From the NCBI RefSeq assembly GCF_024345535.1, contig NZ_JAGQBH010000001.1, positions 248,001 to 312,000 on the forward strand: DNA of 64,000 bases. The letters are read 5' to 3'. A model generated the notes under the pieces. It saw only the letters and a program-made list of their open reading frames with translations, was not told where the DNA came from and searched no databases. Positions 48,009-56,421 of this stretch are shown one piece after another. Numbering within the stretch: position 1 is the first letter of the stretch; each line of letters begins with the position of its first letter. The position numbers and the translations under genes are program-made. The stretch comes from Cyanobium sp. N.Huapi 1H5 (lineage in GTDB: Bacteria > Cyanobacteriota > Cyanobacteriia > PCC-6307 > Cyanobiaceae).

Positions 48009-48113
48009 GCCTTTCAGGGCCGAGCCCTGTGCTTTGGAATGCACACGACAGGGCGAATCGTCAACCAATTCGCAACCTTCTGTTACGTTGAAGGCTGATG
48101 CGTGGTCCGACCC

Positions 48114-48326
48114 ATGCCTTACCCCCCATCCCATCCAGCCGCAGCCCTGCATCCCGGCAGCTTCGTGGGACTGAGCAGCCGCCAGGGCGGCACCTACCAG
48201 GTGATCAGCATCGACGAGGAGACCGACAGCTGCTGGGTGCGGCGCTGGCCCCTCACCCGCCACGGATCCCCCGCCTTCTCCGTCGCCCTGCCGGATCTGC
48301 GTCCCCTGCACCGCCCCCCCCACTGA
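48114..48326 (+). CDS. Small conserved cyanobacterial protein
   Basis: 70 residues from the ATG at 48114; a GTG at 48102 is also in frame. The core ALHPGSFVGLSSRQGGTYQV and ISIDEETDSCWVRRWPLTRH looks like a compact beta-barrel fold with a conserved Cys-Trp pair. I recognise it only as a conserved unknown of Synechococcus-type genomes. It is followed by a tiny ORF and a metal ABC permease. Confidence 0.65.
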   Translation: MPYPPSHPAAALHPGSFVGLSSRQGGTYQVISIDEETDSCWVRRWPLTRHGSPAFSVALPDLRPLHRPPH

Positions 48327-48353
48327 GCCCTTGTCCCGCACCGGAGCACAGCC

Positions 48354-48482
48354 ATGATCCCGATGGGTTTCGTCATCACCTCACGGCTGTTCTGCCGCGC
48401 CGGTCGCCTGGCCCTGCTGGCGGCCTCCCTGGCCCTGCTCGTCGAGGCCCTGGACCTGGCGCTGGCCCACACGTTCTCCTGA
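48354..48482 (+). CDS. Possible 42-residue small membrane protein
   Basis: The ATG at 48354 is preceded by a good GGAG ribosome site about 8 bases upstream. The translation has a basic N-terminus and one hydrophobic helix (LALLAASLALLVEALDLALA). It ends 63 bases before the ABC permease gene. The ribosome site and helix support it; homology cannot be checked here. Confidence 0.45.
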   Translation: MIPMGFVITSRLFCRAGRLALLAASLALLVEALDLALAHTFS

Positions 48483-48545
48483 GGCCCGGCCCAGCCGCCC
48501 TGGGTACCCTGAGCCGATGGCAGCGACGGACCGGGGACACCGCCC

Positions 48546-49394
48546 ATGACCGAGGGCATGGCAGGGGCATCGACCCTGGTGGAGCTGCTGCAGCTCCCCT
48601 TCATGCAGCGGGCCCTGCTGGGTGGTCTTCTCAGCGGCGCCCTCGGCGGCATGCTGGGCAGCTTCGCCGTGCTGCGCCAGCTCTCCTTCTTCAGTGACGC
48701 CCTGGGCCATTCCGCCCTGCTCGGCATCACCCTGGGGCTGCTGCTGGGCATCGATCCCACCCTGGTGCTGATCCCCTTCGCAGTGCTGTTCGCCCTGATG
48801 ACGAACCAGCTGGTGCAACGCAGCAAGCTGCCGGCCGATGCCCTGCTGAACATCGTCTATTCCTCGTCGCTGGCCATGGCCGTGGTGGCCCTGAGCCTGC
48901 TGCGCGTCTACAAAGGCGGCATCCAGCAGCTCCTGTTCGGCGACATCCTGGGGGTCACCTGGCTCGACCTGGGCCTGATCGGAGCCCTGCTGGTCGTCAC
49001 CGCCGGCTACCTGACCCTCACCCGGCGCGACCAGGTGCTGCTCACCCTCGACGAACCCCTTGCCCGCTCCCGGGGCATCGCCGTCTCCCTGCACCGGCTG
49101 CTGTTCCTGGTCCTGCTGGCCGTGGTGGTGGCCATCTCCGTCAAGGCGGTGGGGGTGCTGCTGATCAGCGCCTTCGTGGTCATCCCCGCCTGTGCCTCGC
49201 GGCTGGTGAGCCGGCGCTTCGGCACCTACGTGGTCCTCTCCGCCGGCCTGGGGGCCTGCGGCGCCGTGCTGGGCCTGCTGGTGTCGGCGGCCTTTGCCCT
49301 GCCCTCCGGCCCCTGTGTCGTGATCGCCCAGCTGGTGGCCTTCCTGGTGGCCCTGGCGGTGGCTCCGCTGCGGGGCCGGGCGGCGACCTCCTGA
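48546..49394 (+). CDS. ABC-3 family metal-ion transporter permease (ZnuB/MntB-like)
   Basis: A 282-residue permease with about eight membrane helices. The family blocks are MLGSFAVLRQLSFFSDALGH near the N-terminus and VKAVGVLLISAFVVIPACAS near residue 200. It would move zinc, manganese or iron into the cytoplasm together with an ATPase and a binding protein. Neither partner is in the window, so the permease is an orphan here. Confidence 0.9.
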   Translation: MTEGMAGASTLVELLQLPFMQRALLGGLLSGALGGMLGSFAVLRQLSFFSDALGHSALLGITLGLLLGIDPTLVLIPFAVLFALMTNQLVQRSKLPADALLNIVYSSSLAMAVVALSLLRVYKGGIQQLLFGDILGVTWLDLGLIGALLVVTAGYLTLTRRDQVLLTLDEPLARSRGIAVSLHRLLFLVLLAVVVAISVKAVGVLLISAFVVIPACASRLVSRRFGTYVVLSAGLGACGAVLGLLVSAAFALPSGPCVVIAQLVAFLVALAVAPLRGRAATS

Positions 49395-49414
49395 GGCGAT
49401 CCCAAGGGCGGCGA

Positions 49415-50113
49415 TCAGCCTGCCGTCGGAGCCATCCCGGGATCGAGGTGGCCGGTCTTGACCCAGATCAGGCAACCGCTGCCGCTGAAGGGCGCATGGC
49501 GACTACCCGCCGGGTTGCGCAGCCAGGTCCCGGCCGGGTAGGCCCCCTGCTCATCCTCGAACACCCCCTCGAGCACGAAGATCTCCTCGCCCCCCGGGTG
49601 GGCGTGGAGGGGGAAGCGGGTTCCGGGCTGCCAGCGCACCAGGGCCACGTGCTCCAGGCCGAAGCCGTGCAGGGGCAGCACACTCAGACCTGGCACCAGG
49701 CCGGGAACGAAGGTGGCGCGGCCGGTGTCGATCACGACCCGCATCTGGTCGGCCGGGTCCATCTGGCGGAGCTTCACCAGGATCGTGCAGCCGGCCGCGC
49801 TGCAGGGGGCATGGGCGGAGCCGACCGGGTTGCGGACGTAGGTGCCGGGGCCGTAGTCGCCCTGCTCATCAGAGAAGACCCCCTCGAGCACGAGGAACTC
49901 CTCGCCGCCGTCGTGCCCATGGGGGGAGAAACGGCTGCCGGGGGCGTAGCGGACGACCGAGGTGGCCCGGGCGACCTCGCCGCCGTCGCGCTCCAGCGGG
50001 CGCCGCTCCACCCCGGCCAGGGGGGAGGGATACCAGGGCAGGGAGGCGCTTTCGACGACGACCCGCAGGGCCGGATCGGCATGGAGCTGGGTGGGGATGG
50101 GGGCGGGAGCCAT
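49415..50113 (-). CDS. Double-cupin ChrR-like protein
   Basis: 232 residues with two ChrR-type cupin domains. The first has PGSRFSPHGHDGGEEFLVLE and the second PGTRFPLHAHPGGEEIFVLE, each with the His-x-His...Glu metal ligands, and each followed by an EGVFxDEQGxYxxGT block. In ChrR proteins such a cupin senses singlet oxygen or hydroperoxides and frees a sigma factor. Here it is the last gene behind an ECF sigma factor and an anti-sigma factor (3-base gap), so it is probably part of that signalling unit. Confidence 0.85.
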   Translation of the reverse strand: MAPAPIPTQLHADPALRVVVESASLPWYPSPLAGVERRPLERDGGEVARATSVVRYAPGSRFSPHGHDGGEEFLVLEGVFSDEQGDYGPGTYVRNPVGSAHAPCSAAGCTILVKLRQMDPADQMRVVIDTGRATFVPGLVPGLSVLPLHGFGLEHVALVRWQPGTRFPLHAHPGGEEIFVLEGVFEDEQGAYPAGTWLRNPAGSRHAPFSGSGCLIWVKTGHLDPGMAPTAG

Positions 50114-50116
50114 CGT

Positions 50117-50821
50117 TCAGAGGGAGCTGGTGAGCAGCATCGGGCCCCTGGGCGCCGGGCCGTTGGGGTCGCCTTCAACGCTGACGCTGACGGCGCTGGC
50201 CTGGCTGGTGGGGGAGAGGGGGATGGGCATGGCCACCTGGCCGCGGGCATTGGGAACGAAATGGACGCAACCGACGGTCCTGCCGGCCACGGTGGCCCAG
50301 AGGCGGTAGGTGCGCTGCGGCGGCAGGGGGGGCAGGTGGCTGAGGGTCAGCAGGTTGTGGCTGCGGTTGCCGGTGACCAGCACCTCACCGACCGCCTTCT
50401 GGCCGGGCTGCACGGCCTGCAGCGGCAGCAGGCGGGGGTCGGCGAGCGGCGGTGCCGGGGCCAGCTGGCGCTGCAGACCCGCCAGCTGCTGGCGGGTCTG
50501 GTGCAGCTCACTGGCGAGCACCAGCAGGCCGGCCGCCAGCAGGGAGGGCACCAGCCAGAGGCGCCAGGGCCCCGGCCGGGAGCTGGGCTGCAGGAGGCGC
50601 CGGCGCAGGGCGGGCGGTGGCACCGCGGTGGCCGGCAGCGCCAGGGGCAGCAGTTCCAGGGTGGTGCTGAACTCCTCGAGCCGCTGGCGCAGCTCGGGCC
50701 GCTCCCGCAGGAGCATGGCCAGCTGCTCCCGCTCGGCCTCCTCGAGGTCTCCCAGGGCATGGCCGGCGAGCAGGGCGTCGATGCCGGCGGCATCGGGGGT
50801 GGGGATGGCGTCGGGAGTCAT
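50117..50821 (-). CDS. Anti-sigma factor, RskA-like
   Basis: 234 residues. The cytoplasmic N-terminus has an anti-sigma helical domain (LLAGHALGDLEEAEREQLAM), one membrane helix (LWLVPSLLAAGLLVLASEL), and the extracytoplasmic RskA domain (LPPLPPQRTYRLWATVAGR, then VSVEGDPNGPAP). It should bind and hold the sigma factor encoded immediately upstream, with which it overlaps by 4 bases (ATGA). Confidence 0.88.
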   Translation of the reverse strand: MTPDAIPTPDAAGIDALLAGHALGDLEEAEREQLAMLLRERPELRQRLEEFSTTLELLPLALPATAVPPPALRRRLLQPSSRPGPWRLWLVPSLLAAGLLVLASELHQTRQQLAGLQRQLAPAPPLADPRLLPLQAVQPGQKAVGEVLVTGNRSHNLLTLSHLPPLPPQRTYRLWATVAGRTVGCVHFVPNARGQVAMPIPLSPTSQASAVSVSVEGDPNGPAPRGPMLLTSSL

Positions 50822-51399
50822 GGCTGGGCGGGCGAATCGTGGAGGAGGGCGCGCAGGCGGATCAGGCCCTGGCGGGCGCGGGTCTTGACGGTGCCGAGGG
50901 GCAGCTCCAGCAGCGCTCCGATCGCCGACTGGCTCAGCCCTTCGTAGTAGGCCATCTCCAGCACCTGACGCTGGTTGGCGGGGATCGCCGCCAGGGCCCC
51001 CCGGACCCTTTCGGCCAGATCCTCCGACTCGGCACGGTCGTGGGGCGTGGGCACGGCCGACGGGAACAGGTGCTCCGACCAGCGTTGCACCAGCTGCCAG
51101 CGGTTGGCGCGCTGGTTGAGCCGGTTGATGGCCATCGAGCGGGTCAACAGCAGCAGGTAGGCCAGCACCGGACCCCGAGCGGGGTCGTAGCGCCCCTGCT
51201 GCCAGTAGCGCAGGAAGACGTCATGGGTGAGGTCTTCGGCCTCCTGGCTCGAGCGGCACAGCCGCAGGGCCAGGCGGTACACCGGGCCGCTGCAGCTGTC
51301 GTAGAGCGCGGCCAGATCACCGCCGTCGCCAGGTGCCCCCGCGAGGGCGCCCCGCAGCGGCGGACGGCGGGGGGGGGCTTCGGCGTCGGAGGAGTTCAC
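50818..51399 (-). CDS. ECF-type RNA polymerase sigma factor (SigK/RpoE-like)
   Basis: 193 residues from the GTG at 51399. Region 2 contains YRLALRLCRSSQEAEDLTHD and FLRYWQQGRYDPARGPVLAY; region 4 contains NQRQVLEMAYYEGLSQSAIG and LPLGTVKTRARQGLIRLRAL. It directs RNA polymerase to stress promoters once released by its anti-sigma factor. The longer frame to 51510 runs into the EamA gene and was rejected. It lies 13 bases after that gene on the same strand. Confidence 0.92.
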   Translation of the reverse strand: MNSSDAEAPPRRPPLRGALAGAPGDGGDLAALYDSCSGPVYRLALRLCRSSQEAEDLTHDVFLRYWQQGRYDPARGPVLAYLLLLTRSMAINRLNQRANRWQLVQRWSEHLFPSAVPTPHDRAESEDLAERVRGALAAIPANQRQVLEMAYYEGLSQSAIGALLELPLGTVKTRARQGLIRLRALLHDSPAQP

Positions 51400-51412
51400 G
51401 ACCGGGGGGTGT

Positions 51413-52411
51413 TCAGCGGGAGTGCCGTTCTTCGGATACCGGCGAAGGCCGCGATCGGATGGGGCCCGGCCGCCGGCTGATGAACACCCCGGAGAGCACG
51501 AGGGCCGCACCGATCAGCACCGGGCCGCCCAGGGGCTCCCCCAGCAGCAGGGCGGCGCTGAGGACCGCCACCACCAGGGCCAGGGAGCCCCAGAGCGAGA
51601 CGTCGGCCACGCTGCAGCGGCGGTAGGCCTGGCGCAGGGCCAGCTCACGGCCGAGGGAGAGGGTGACGGCATAGACGCCGATCACCCCCACCACCCACCA
51701 GAGCCGCAGCAGCAGGAAATGCTGCGGTCCGAACAGCACCAGGGCGATGGCGCCGAAGACCAGGGCGCTCAGCAGGGTGGGCACCCCCACACTCACGGCC
51801 GCGGGCCAGCGGCGGGCGGCGATGGTGCGGCCGCTGACGGCCGATCCGGCGAAGGCCAGCACCCCCACCAGGGCCCAGGCGATGCCGGCGGCGTCATCCA
51901 TCCGGCCGCCGGCCATGGCCTGGCTCGCCTGGGGCACGACCAGACCGGCGCCGATCAGCGCCAGGCTGAGCCAGAAGCCGGCGGGGAGGGCTTCCGCCAG
52001 CAGCCAGCGCGCCAGCAGGGCGGAGACGGGCAGCACCAGGGCGAACAGCAGGGTCTGGCTGATCACCGACAGGGACTCCAGGGCGAGGTAGTAGGCCACG
52101 GGCCCGAGAAACAGGCCCAGGCCCCCATGCAGGGCCAGCAGGCGCCGATCGGCCGGCCCAAGCTGCGCCAGGTCGTTGCCCAGGCTGCGCCGTCCGGGGA
52201 TCAGGGCCGCCAGACCCACCGTGAGCTGGGCCAGGAAGAAGACATTGCAGAAGCTGATCGGGTTCTCCCCATCCACCGGATGGGCCATCCCGTGGTCCTG
52301 CAGGCCCTTGAGCACGGTGGCGTCCAGCCCCCGCAGCAGCACGTAGAGCAGGAGCGGCAGCAGGCCCGGGATCGGCCGCGGTCGCCCGTCCGATGGATTC
52401 GGGAGCCTCAT
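51413..52411 (-). CDS. EamA/DMT-family transporter
   Basis: 332 residues with about ten membrane helices arranged as two EamA repeats: GLGLFLGPVAYYLALESLSV ending the first, and SLWGSLALVVAVLSAALLLG ending the second. Members export metabolites such as amino acids or purines. It is first in a probable four-gene operon with the sigma factor, anti-sigma factor and double cupin, so it may share their stress control, or merely read into them. Confidence 0.85.
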   Translation of the reverse strand: MRLPNPSDGRPRPIPGLLPLLLYVLLRGLDATVLKGLQDHGMAHPVDGENPISFCNVFFLAQLTVGLAALIPGRRSLGNDLAQLGPADRRLLALHGGLGLFLGPVAYYLALESLSVISQTLLFALVLPVSALLARWLLAEALPAGFWLSLALIGAGLVVPQASQAMAGGRMDDAAGIAWALVGVLAFAGSAVSGRTIAARRWPAAVSVGVPTLLSALVFGAIALVLFGPQHFLLLRLWWVVGVIGVYAVTLSLGRELALRQAYRRCSVADVSLWGSLALVVAVLSAALLLGEPLGGPVLIGAALVLSGVFISRRPGPIRSRPSPVSEERHSR

Positions 52412-52514
52412 CGGCTCAGGATGCCGCCCTCCAGGCCACCAGGGAACAGCCGGAGAGCGGCCGGAAGCGCAGGGTCAGGACCCCTACTGTTCCTGCGTCG
52501 GGCTCCGGGTCCTC

Positions 52515-53390
52515 GTGCGCCTCTCCACCGTCCTCAATCAGCTGTCGCGGCCAGCACGCCGCACCCTGGATCACCAGCGCAGCTCCTGGACCAGCCTCTG
52601 GCGCCAGCCGGTGTCGATGGCGATGCGGATGCCATGGCCGGTGTTCTTCCTGGCGATGACGCTCATCTACCTGGTGGAGGTGCTGATCTTCGCCCTGGCG
52701 TTCCAGCTGGACGCCGGCCATGTGGAGGCCGAAGGGGCGATGGGGCTGCCCGCCAGCGGCATCTTCGCCCTGCAGAACCTGTTCAGCGCCAGCTTCCAGT
52801 CCGCCAGGGTGAACTCGCCCTACACCCTGGGCCTGGCGGCGGGCCAGCGGATCGTCGGCATCCTGACCACGGCCATGGTCACGGGTCTGTTCTTCCTGCG
52901 CTTCACCCAGGTGGATTCGCCGCTGCGGTTCAGCCGCCAGCTGTGCCTGAGCTGCTGGCCCGGTGGTCACCTCAGCTGCCGCTTCGTCACCACCGACCCC
53001 AGCTACTGGCTGAAGGTGTCGTACACGATGGCCCTGTTCCTGGATGAGGAGATCGAACCGGGGCTCTGGCAGCGCCGGGTGCACCCGCTGCCTTTGCTGA
53101 ACCCCTCCACGCCCCAGCTGCACGTGACGGCGGTGCTGACCCACCCGCTCACCCCGGAGAGTCCCCTGGTCCAGCTGGGTCTCGACGCCATCACCCGGGC
53201 CAGCGGTGCCCTGATGGTGCTGGTGGAGGGTTCCGACGAAGTGACGGGATCGTCCCTGCTCCAGGTCCATCACTACCGCATCGAGGACATTCTCCAGGGC
53301 CGCACCTTTGCCGATCTGGTGTCCATCGACAGCCGGGGGCGTCGCCACGTGAATCTCGACGCCCTCCACCGCACCGTGCCGATCACCTGA
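52515..53390 (+). CDS. Kir-like (inward-rectifier) protein with non-canonical filter
   Basis: 291 residues with the KirBac layout: two membrane helices (about 42-64 and 112-130) around a pore helix, then the cytoplasmic IRK immunoglobulin-like domain (VSYTMALFLDEEIEPGLWQR, the ELVxxxxxxxTG-like region and YRIEDILQGRTFADLVSID). In the alignment, KirBac TVGYG corresponds to SASFQ at residues 91-95. The potassium filter is therefore absent, so potassium selectivity is unlikely. It may be a channel of altered selectivity or a sensor. Confidence 0.82.
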   Translation: MRLSTVLNQLSRPARRTLDHQRSSWTSLWRQPVSMAMRMPWPVFFLAMTLIYLVEVLIFALAFQLDAGHVEAEGAMGLPASGIFALQNLFSASFQSARVNSPYTLGLAAGQRIVGILTTAMVTGLFFLRFTQVDSPLRFSRQLCLSCWPGGHLSCRFVTTDPSYWLKVSYTMALFLDEEIEPGLWQRRVHPLPLLNPSTPQLHVTAVLTHPLTPESPLVQLGLDAITRASGALMVLVEGSDEVTGSSLLQVHHYRIEDILQGRTFADLVSIDSRGRRHVNLDALHRTVPIT

Positions 53391-53500
53391 ACCGGCATCG
53401 CATCGAATCCGGAGCGGCCGCCCACGGGTATCTGCTGGTGAGCGCGGGTTCTGGCGTCGCAACGCCCGGCCTGTCCCTCGCCCCTCACACCCCATTCGCC

Positions 53501-54004
53501 ATGACCCGCTCCCCCCGCACTGTCCTCACCGGCGCCCTCACCCTGGTGGCGGCGGCGGCCTTCTCCGGCACCGTCCTCCCTGCCCGCAGCCTCGGCCTCC
53601 CCGCCATCGAGCCGATCACCCCCGCCCTGGCTTCCCTGGCCCAGGCCATGGCGAAGGCCAGCGGCAGCTTCCGCAAGGCGGAGGCCCCCGTCAGCGGCGG
53701 CTTCTCGATCAGCGAGCAGGGCGGCAAGACGGTGCTCACCCTCAGCGGCGACTTCAAGACCAACGACATGGCCCCGGATCTGTGGGTGGCCTTCAGCCCC
53801 TCCGCCACGCCCCTGGCGATGAGCAAGGCCCCCGGCTTCCCCCTCAAGCCCGGCAGCTACACGCTGCTGTCGAAGCTGAAATCCAGCAAGGGGGGCCAGA
53901 GCTACGTGATCCCCGCCTCGATCGACCTCAAGGCCCAGAAATCGGTGCTGATCTGGTGCCAGAAGTTCAACGCCACCATGGCCTGGGCGCCCCTCAAGCC
54001 CTGA
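53501..54004 (+). CDS. Secreted DM13-domain protein
   Basis: About 167 residues from the ATG at 53501. A signal peptide (TVLTGALTLVAAAAFSGTVL) is followed by a DM13 domain (PF10517): GGKTVLTLSGDFKTNDMAPD, LWVAFSPSA and the C-terminal KSVLIWCQKFNATMAWAPL with its conserved cysteine. DM13 is proposed to take part in electron transfer. It is convergent with the molybdopterin oxidoreductase gene 15 bases away. Confidence 0.87.
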   Translation: MTRSPRTVLTGALTLVAAAAFSGTVLPARSLGLPAIEPITPALASLAQAMAKASGSFRKAEAPVSGGFSISEQGGKTVLTLSGDFKTNDMAPDLWVAFSPSATPLAMSKAPGFPLKPGSYTLLSKLKSSKGGQSYVIPASIDLKAQKSVLIWCQKFNATMAWAPLKP

Positions 54005-54019
54005 GCGCCGCCAGGCCCC

Positions 54020-54721
54020 TCAGAGTCCGGCGAACCACTCGTAGCCCCTGTCCTCCCAGGTGCCGAGGCGATCGCCGAGGCTTGTCATCAGCTCCAGGCC
54101 GGTGACCCACTTGCTCTGCTTGTAGCCGAGCTTGATGGGGCTCGCCAGCCGCACGGGGGCGCCGTTGGCCACGGGCAGCGGCGCCCCGTTCATGTGGGTG
54201 GCGAGCAGGGTCTGGGGGTGCAGGGCGGAGGCCAGATCCCAGGTTTCGAAGTACTGGTCGGCGGAACGGATCGCCAGATAGGCCCCCAGGGGCGAGGGAC
54301 CGGCCAGGGCCAGCACATCGGCCAGCCGCGGGCCCGACCAGGCGACGATCGCCGCCCAGCCCTCCACGCAGACGTGGCGGATGACGCACTCCCGCTGGGG
54401 CAGGGCGGCCAGGGCGGCCAGATCCAGGCGCAGGGGCCGGCGCACCGCCCCGTTGACGACGAGCCGGTAGCTCTCGGGCGCCAGGTTGGGGGTGCCGTTG
54501 AAGCTGTTGACCAGCAGGGCGGCCGGCTCCACCTGGCTGGGCCGGAATTCGGGCACCGGCCCCTGCCCCTGCAGCAGGGCCTCGATCCGTTCGTTCAGCG
54601 GCTGGGTGGCGGCGCCCACCGCGGTGCTCCAGCGGTTGAGGCCGCAGCCGCCGAGCAGCAGGGAGGAGCCGCCGGAGACCAGCAGGCCGAGGGCGCGGCG
54701 ACGGCCGGGGTCGCTGCCCAT
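54020..54721 (-). CDS. Molybdopterin-dependent oxidoreductase (sulfite oxidase/MsrP fold), Tat lipoprotein-like
   Basis: 233 residues. The N-terminus has a twin-arginine GRRRALGLL and a lipobox LLGGC. The Oxidored_molyb domain contains the cofactor-binding cysteine in CVIRHVCVEGWAAIVAWSG and the later APVRLASPIKLGYKQSKWV. Members oxidise sulfite or reduce methionine sulfoxide. The start codon overlaps the cytochrome b gene stop by one base, so the two form a redox pair like MsrP/MsrQ, although the partner here is of b561 type. Confidence 0.88.
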   Translation of the reverse strand: MGSDPGRRRALGLLVSGGSSLLLGGCGLNRWSTAVGAATQPLNERIEALLQGQGPVPEFRPSQVEPAALLVNSFNGTPNLAPESYRLVVNGAVRRPLRLDLAALAALPQRECVIRHVCVEGWAAIVAWSGPRLADVLALAGPSPLGAYLAIRSADQYFETWDLASALHPQTLLATHMNGAPLPVANGAPVRLASPIKLGYKQSKWVTGLELMTSLGDRLGTWEDRGYEWFAGL

Positions 54722-55398
54722 CACAGGACCATGCGGCGCAGCAGCCGCAGGCCGCCCACCCGCCAGGAGAGCCCCACGTGGGCCACCAGCAGCAGGGCGA
54801 TGGCGGGGATGGTGGCCAGGTGACAGACCCGCAGCGTCTGCCAGCTGGAGTGGCCGGCCGGCTCGGCGAAGGCGAACAGGGACACCAGCCACCACAGCTG
54901 GGCCGGCTTGTACATCGCCAGACCCGAGAGCAGGCTGAAGGCCAGCACCACCAGCATCAGGGTGTAGGTGACGCGGTGGCTGGCCAGGCGGCGCCGGGGG
55001 GGACTGGCGCTGCGGCGCAGGGTGCCCAGATCGCCGCCGTCGGCCAGGCGCCGGTGGCGCCGGTGCAGCAGCAGGCCGATCCAGAGGCCCAGGTTGGCGG
55101 CGTACAGACCCATGACGCCGAAGTGCCAGTCGCGGCCGCCGGCCAGCCAGCCGCCGAGGGTGAGCCACCCGGGCACGGTCGCCCCCGCCCGGCCGCCGAA
55201 GACCGGATTGGCGTTGTAGATCTCCAGGCCGCTGCCGGCCATCAGCAGCAGCACCAGCAGGTTGAAACCGTGGAAGGCCCTGGTCCAAAGGGGGTGGGGG
55301 CCCGGGCGAGCGGGGCCGGAGGCGTCAGAGAGCGTGATCACCGGCTGACGCAAATGGAACGCCGTCAGTCTGCCGAGCTGTCTTGTACCCGCGGCCAC
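54721..55398 (-). CDS. Cytochrome b561-type membrane partner of the molybdopterin enzyme
   Basis: 225 residues with four membrane helices. Candidate haem ligands are in TRAFHGFNLLVLLLMAGSG, RDWHFGVMGLYAANLGLWI, ASHRVTYTLMLVVLAFSLL and RVCHLATIPAIALLLVAHVG. It probably passes electrons between the quinone pool and the molybdopterin protein. Starts at GTG 55398 and 55341 are both possible; the latter is closer to the first helix. Confidence 0.85.
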   Translation of the reverse strand: MAAGTRQLGRLTAFHLRQPVITLSDASGPARPGPHPLWTRAFHGFNLLVLLLMAGSGLEIYNANPVFGGRAGATVPGWLTLGGWLAGGRDWHFGVMGLYAANLGLWIGLLLHRRHRRLADGGDLGTLRRSASPPRRRLASHRVTYTLMLVVLAFSLLSGLAMYKPAQLWWLVSLFAFAEPAGHSSWQTLRVCHLATIPAIALLLVAHVGLSWRVGGLRLLRRMVL

Positions 55399-55456
55399 AC
55401 GATCCAGCGGAAGAACTCACCACAATGGGCCGGTCAACCCCCTGCGGTTGCCTCCC

Positions 55457-56068
55457 ATGACTCTCCGGGCCGGCCCATCGGCTCCTGAACGCCAGCACCC
55501 ACGCGTTGCAGGCTCCGGCGCCCGTGGGGCGGGTACATGGTGGTTGGCGCGACTCCGGGCTTCCGTTCACACGGAGCGAGAGAGGGGCAGGGCCTACCAG
55601 CCACGTTTCACCCGCGACCACCTGACCTTCTCCTGGCTCGGGGCTTTGCTGTCCCTGGCCCTGCTCGGTGGTCTCAGCGCCTGGAGCGGCTACCTGCTGA
55701 TGGCGGCCCCGCTGGGGGCGTCCTCGGTGCTGCTGTTCGGCCACCCCCGAAGCCCCCTGGCCCAGCCCCGCAACATCGTTCTGGGCAACGGACTGGGGGG
55801 CCTGATCGCGATTCTGGTGGTGGGCTGCGGCTGGTCCGGAGCCTGGGGCGTGGCCCTGGCGGTCGGGCTCACGATCGTGGTGGGACAACGGGGTCGCTGC
55901 CTCCACCCCCCGGCCGGCGGCGTCGCCTTTCTCGGGGTCTTTCTCAAGGCCGGTGCCGGATTCGTGCTGTTTCCCGTGCTCTCGGGGTCGGTGCTGCTCG
56001 TGTTGCTCGCCTGGCTGTTCAGCCGGGGGGTCCGAGGAGCCTCTGTGTACCCGGCGCACTGGCTCTGA
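55457..56068 (+). CDS. HPP-family membrane protein
   Basis: 203 residues from the ATG at 55457; a TTG at 55448 is in frame. A basic N-terminus of about 60 residues precedes four hydrophobic segments. The family signature HPP is in RGRCLHPPAGGVAFLGVFL, and PRNIVLGNGLGGLIAILV precedes it (PF04982). Some cyanobacterial and plant HPP proteins transport nitrite; specificity here is unknown. Divergent from the cytochrome b gene, with a promoter region of about 58 bases between them. Confidence 0.8.
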   Translation: MTLRAGPSAPERQHPRVAGSGARGAGTWWLARLRASVHTERERGRAYQPRFTRDHLTFSWLGALLSLALLGGLSAWSGYLLMAAPLGASSVLLFGHPRSPLAQPRNIVLGNGLGGLIAILVVGCGWSGAWGVALAVGLTIVVGQRGRCLHPPAGGVAFLGVFLKAGAGFVLFPVLSGSVLLVLLAWLFSRGVRGASVYPAHWL

Positions 56069-56076
56069 TCCGGGCC

Positions 56077-56421
56077 TCAGGCGGTCTGGAGCTGGTCGAG
56101 CTGCTGCTGCAGGCGCTGCTTCATGCGCGTCTGGACCAGGTGGCAGAGCTCCTCCACCAGCTCGGCGTCGGCCCGGTAGATGAGCCGGACCCCGTCACGC
56201 TCGCAGCTCACGAGACCGGCCCGCTGCAGCTGGGAGAGCTGGCGGCTGATGTGGGACTGGCTGAAGCCGGTGGCCTCGATCAGGGAGGCGACATCACAGG
56301 GACCCTGGCGCAGATGGCAGAGGAGCTGGAGCCGGGCCGGCTCGCTCAGCAGCCGGAAGAACTGGCTGAACTCCTCCAGCAGCTCCGGACTGGGAATCGA
56401 CCCGGGACCGACCACGCCCAT
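56077..56421 (-). CDS. ArsR-family transcriptional repressor
   Basis: 114 residues with a winged helix: FFRLLSEPARLQLLCHLRQG, EATGFSQSHISRQLSQLQRA and LVSCERDGVRLIYRA. Cysteines near residues 35, 42 and 73 could serve as metal or thiol sensors, as in BigR or SqrR sulfide sensors. It is divergent from the TauE/SafE gene, which suggests it controls that operon. The ligand is unproven. Confidence 0.9.
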   Translation of the reverse strand: MGVVGPGSIPSPELLEEFSQFFRLLSEPARLQLLCHLRQGPCDVASLIEATGFSQSHISRQLSQLQRAGLVSCERDGVRLIYRADAELVEELCHLVQTRMKQRLQQQLDQLQTA

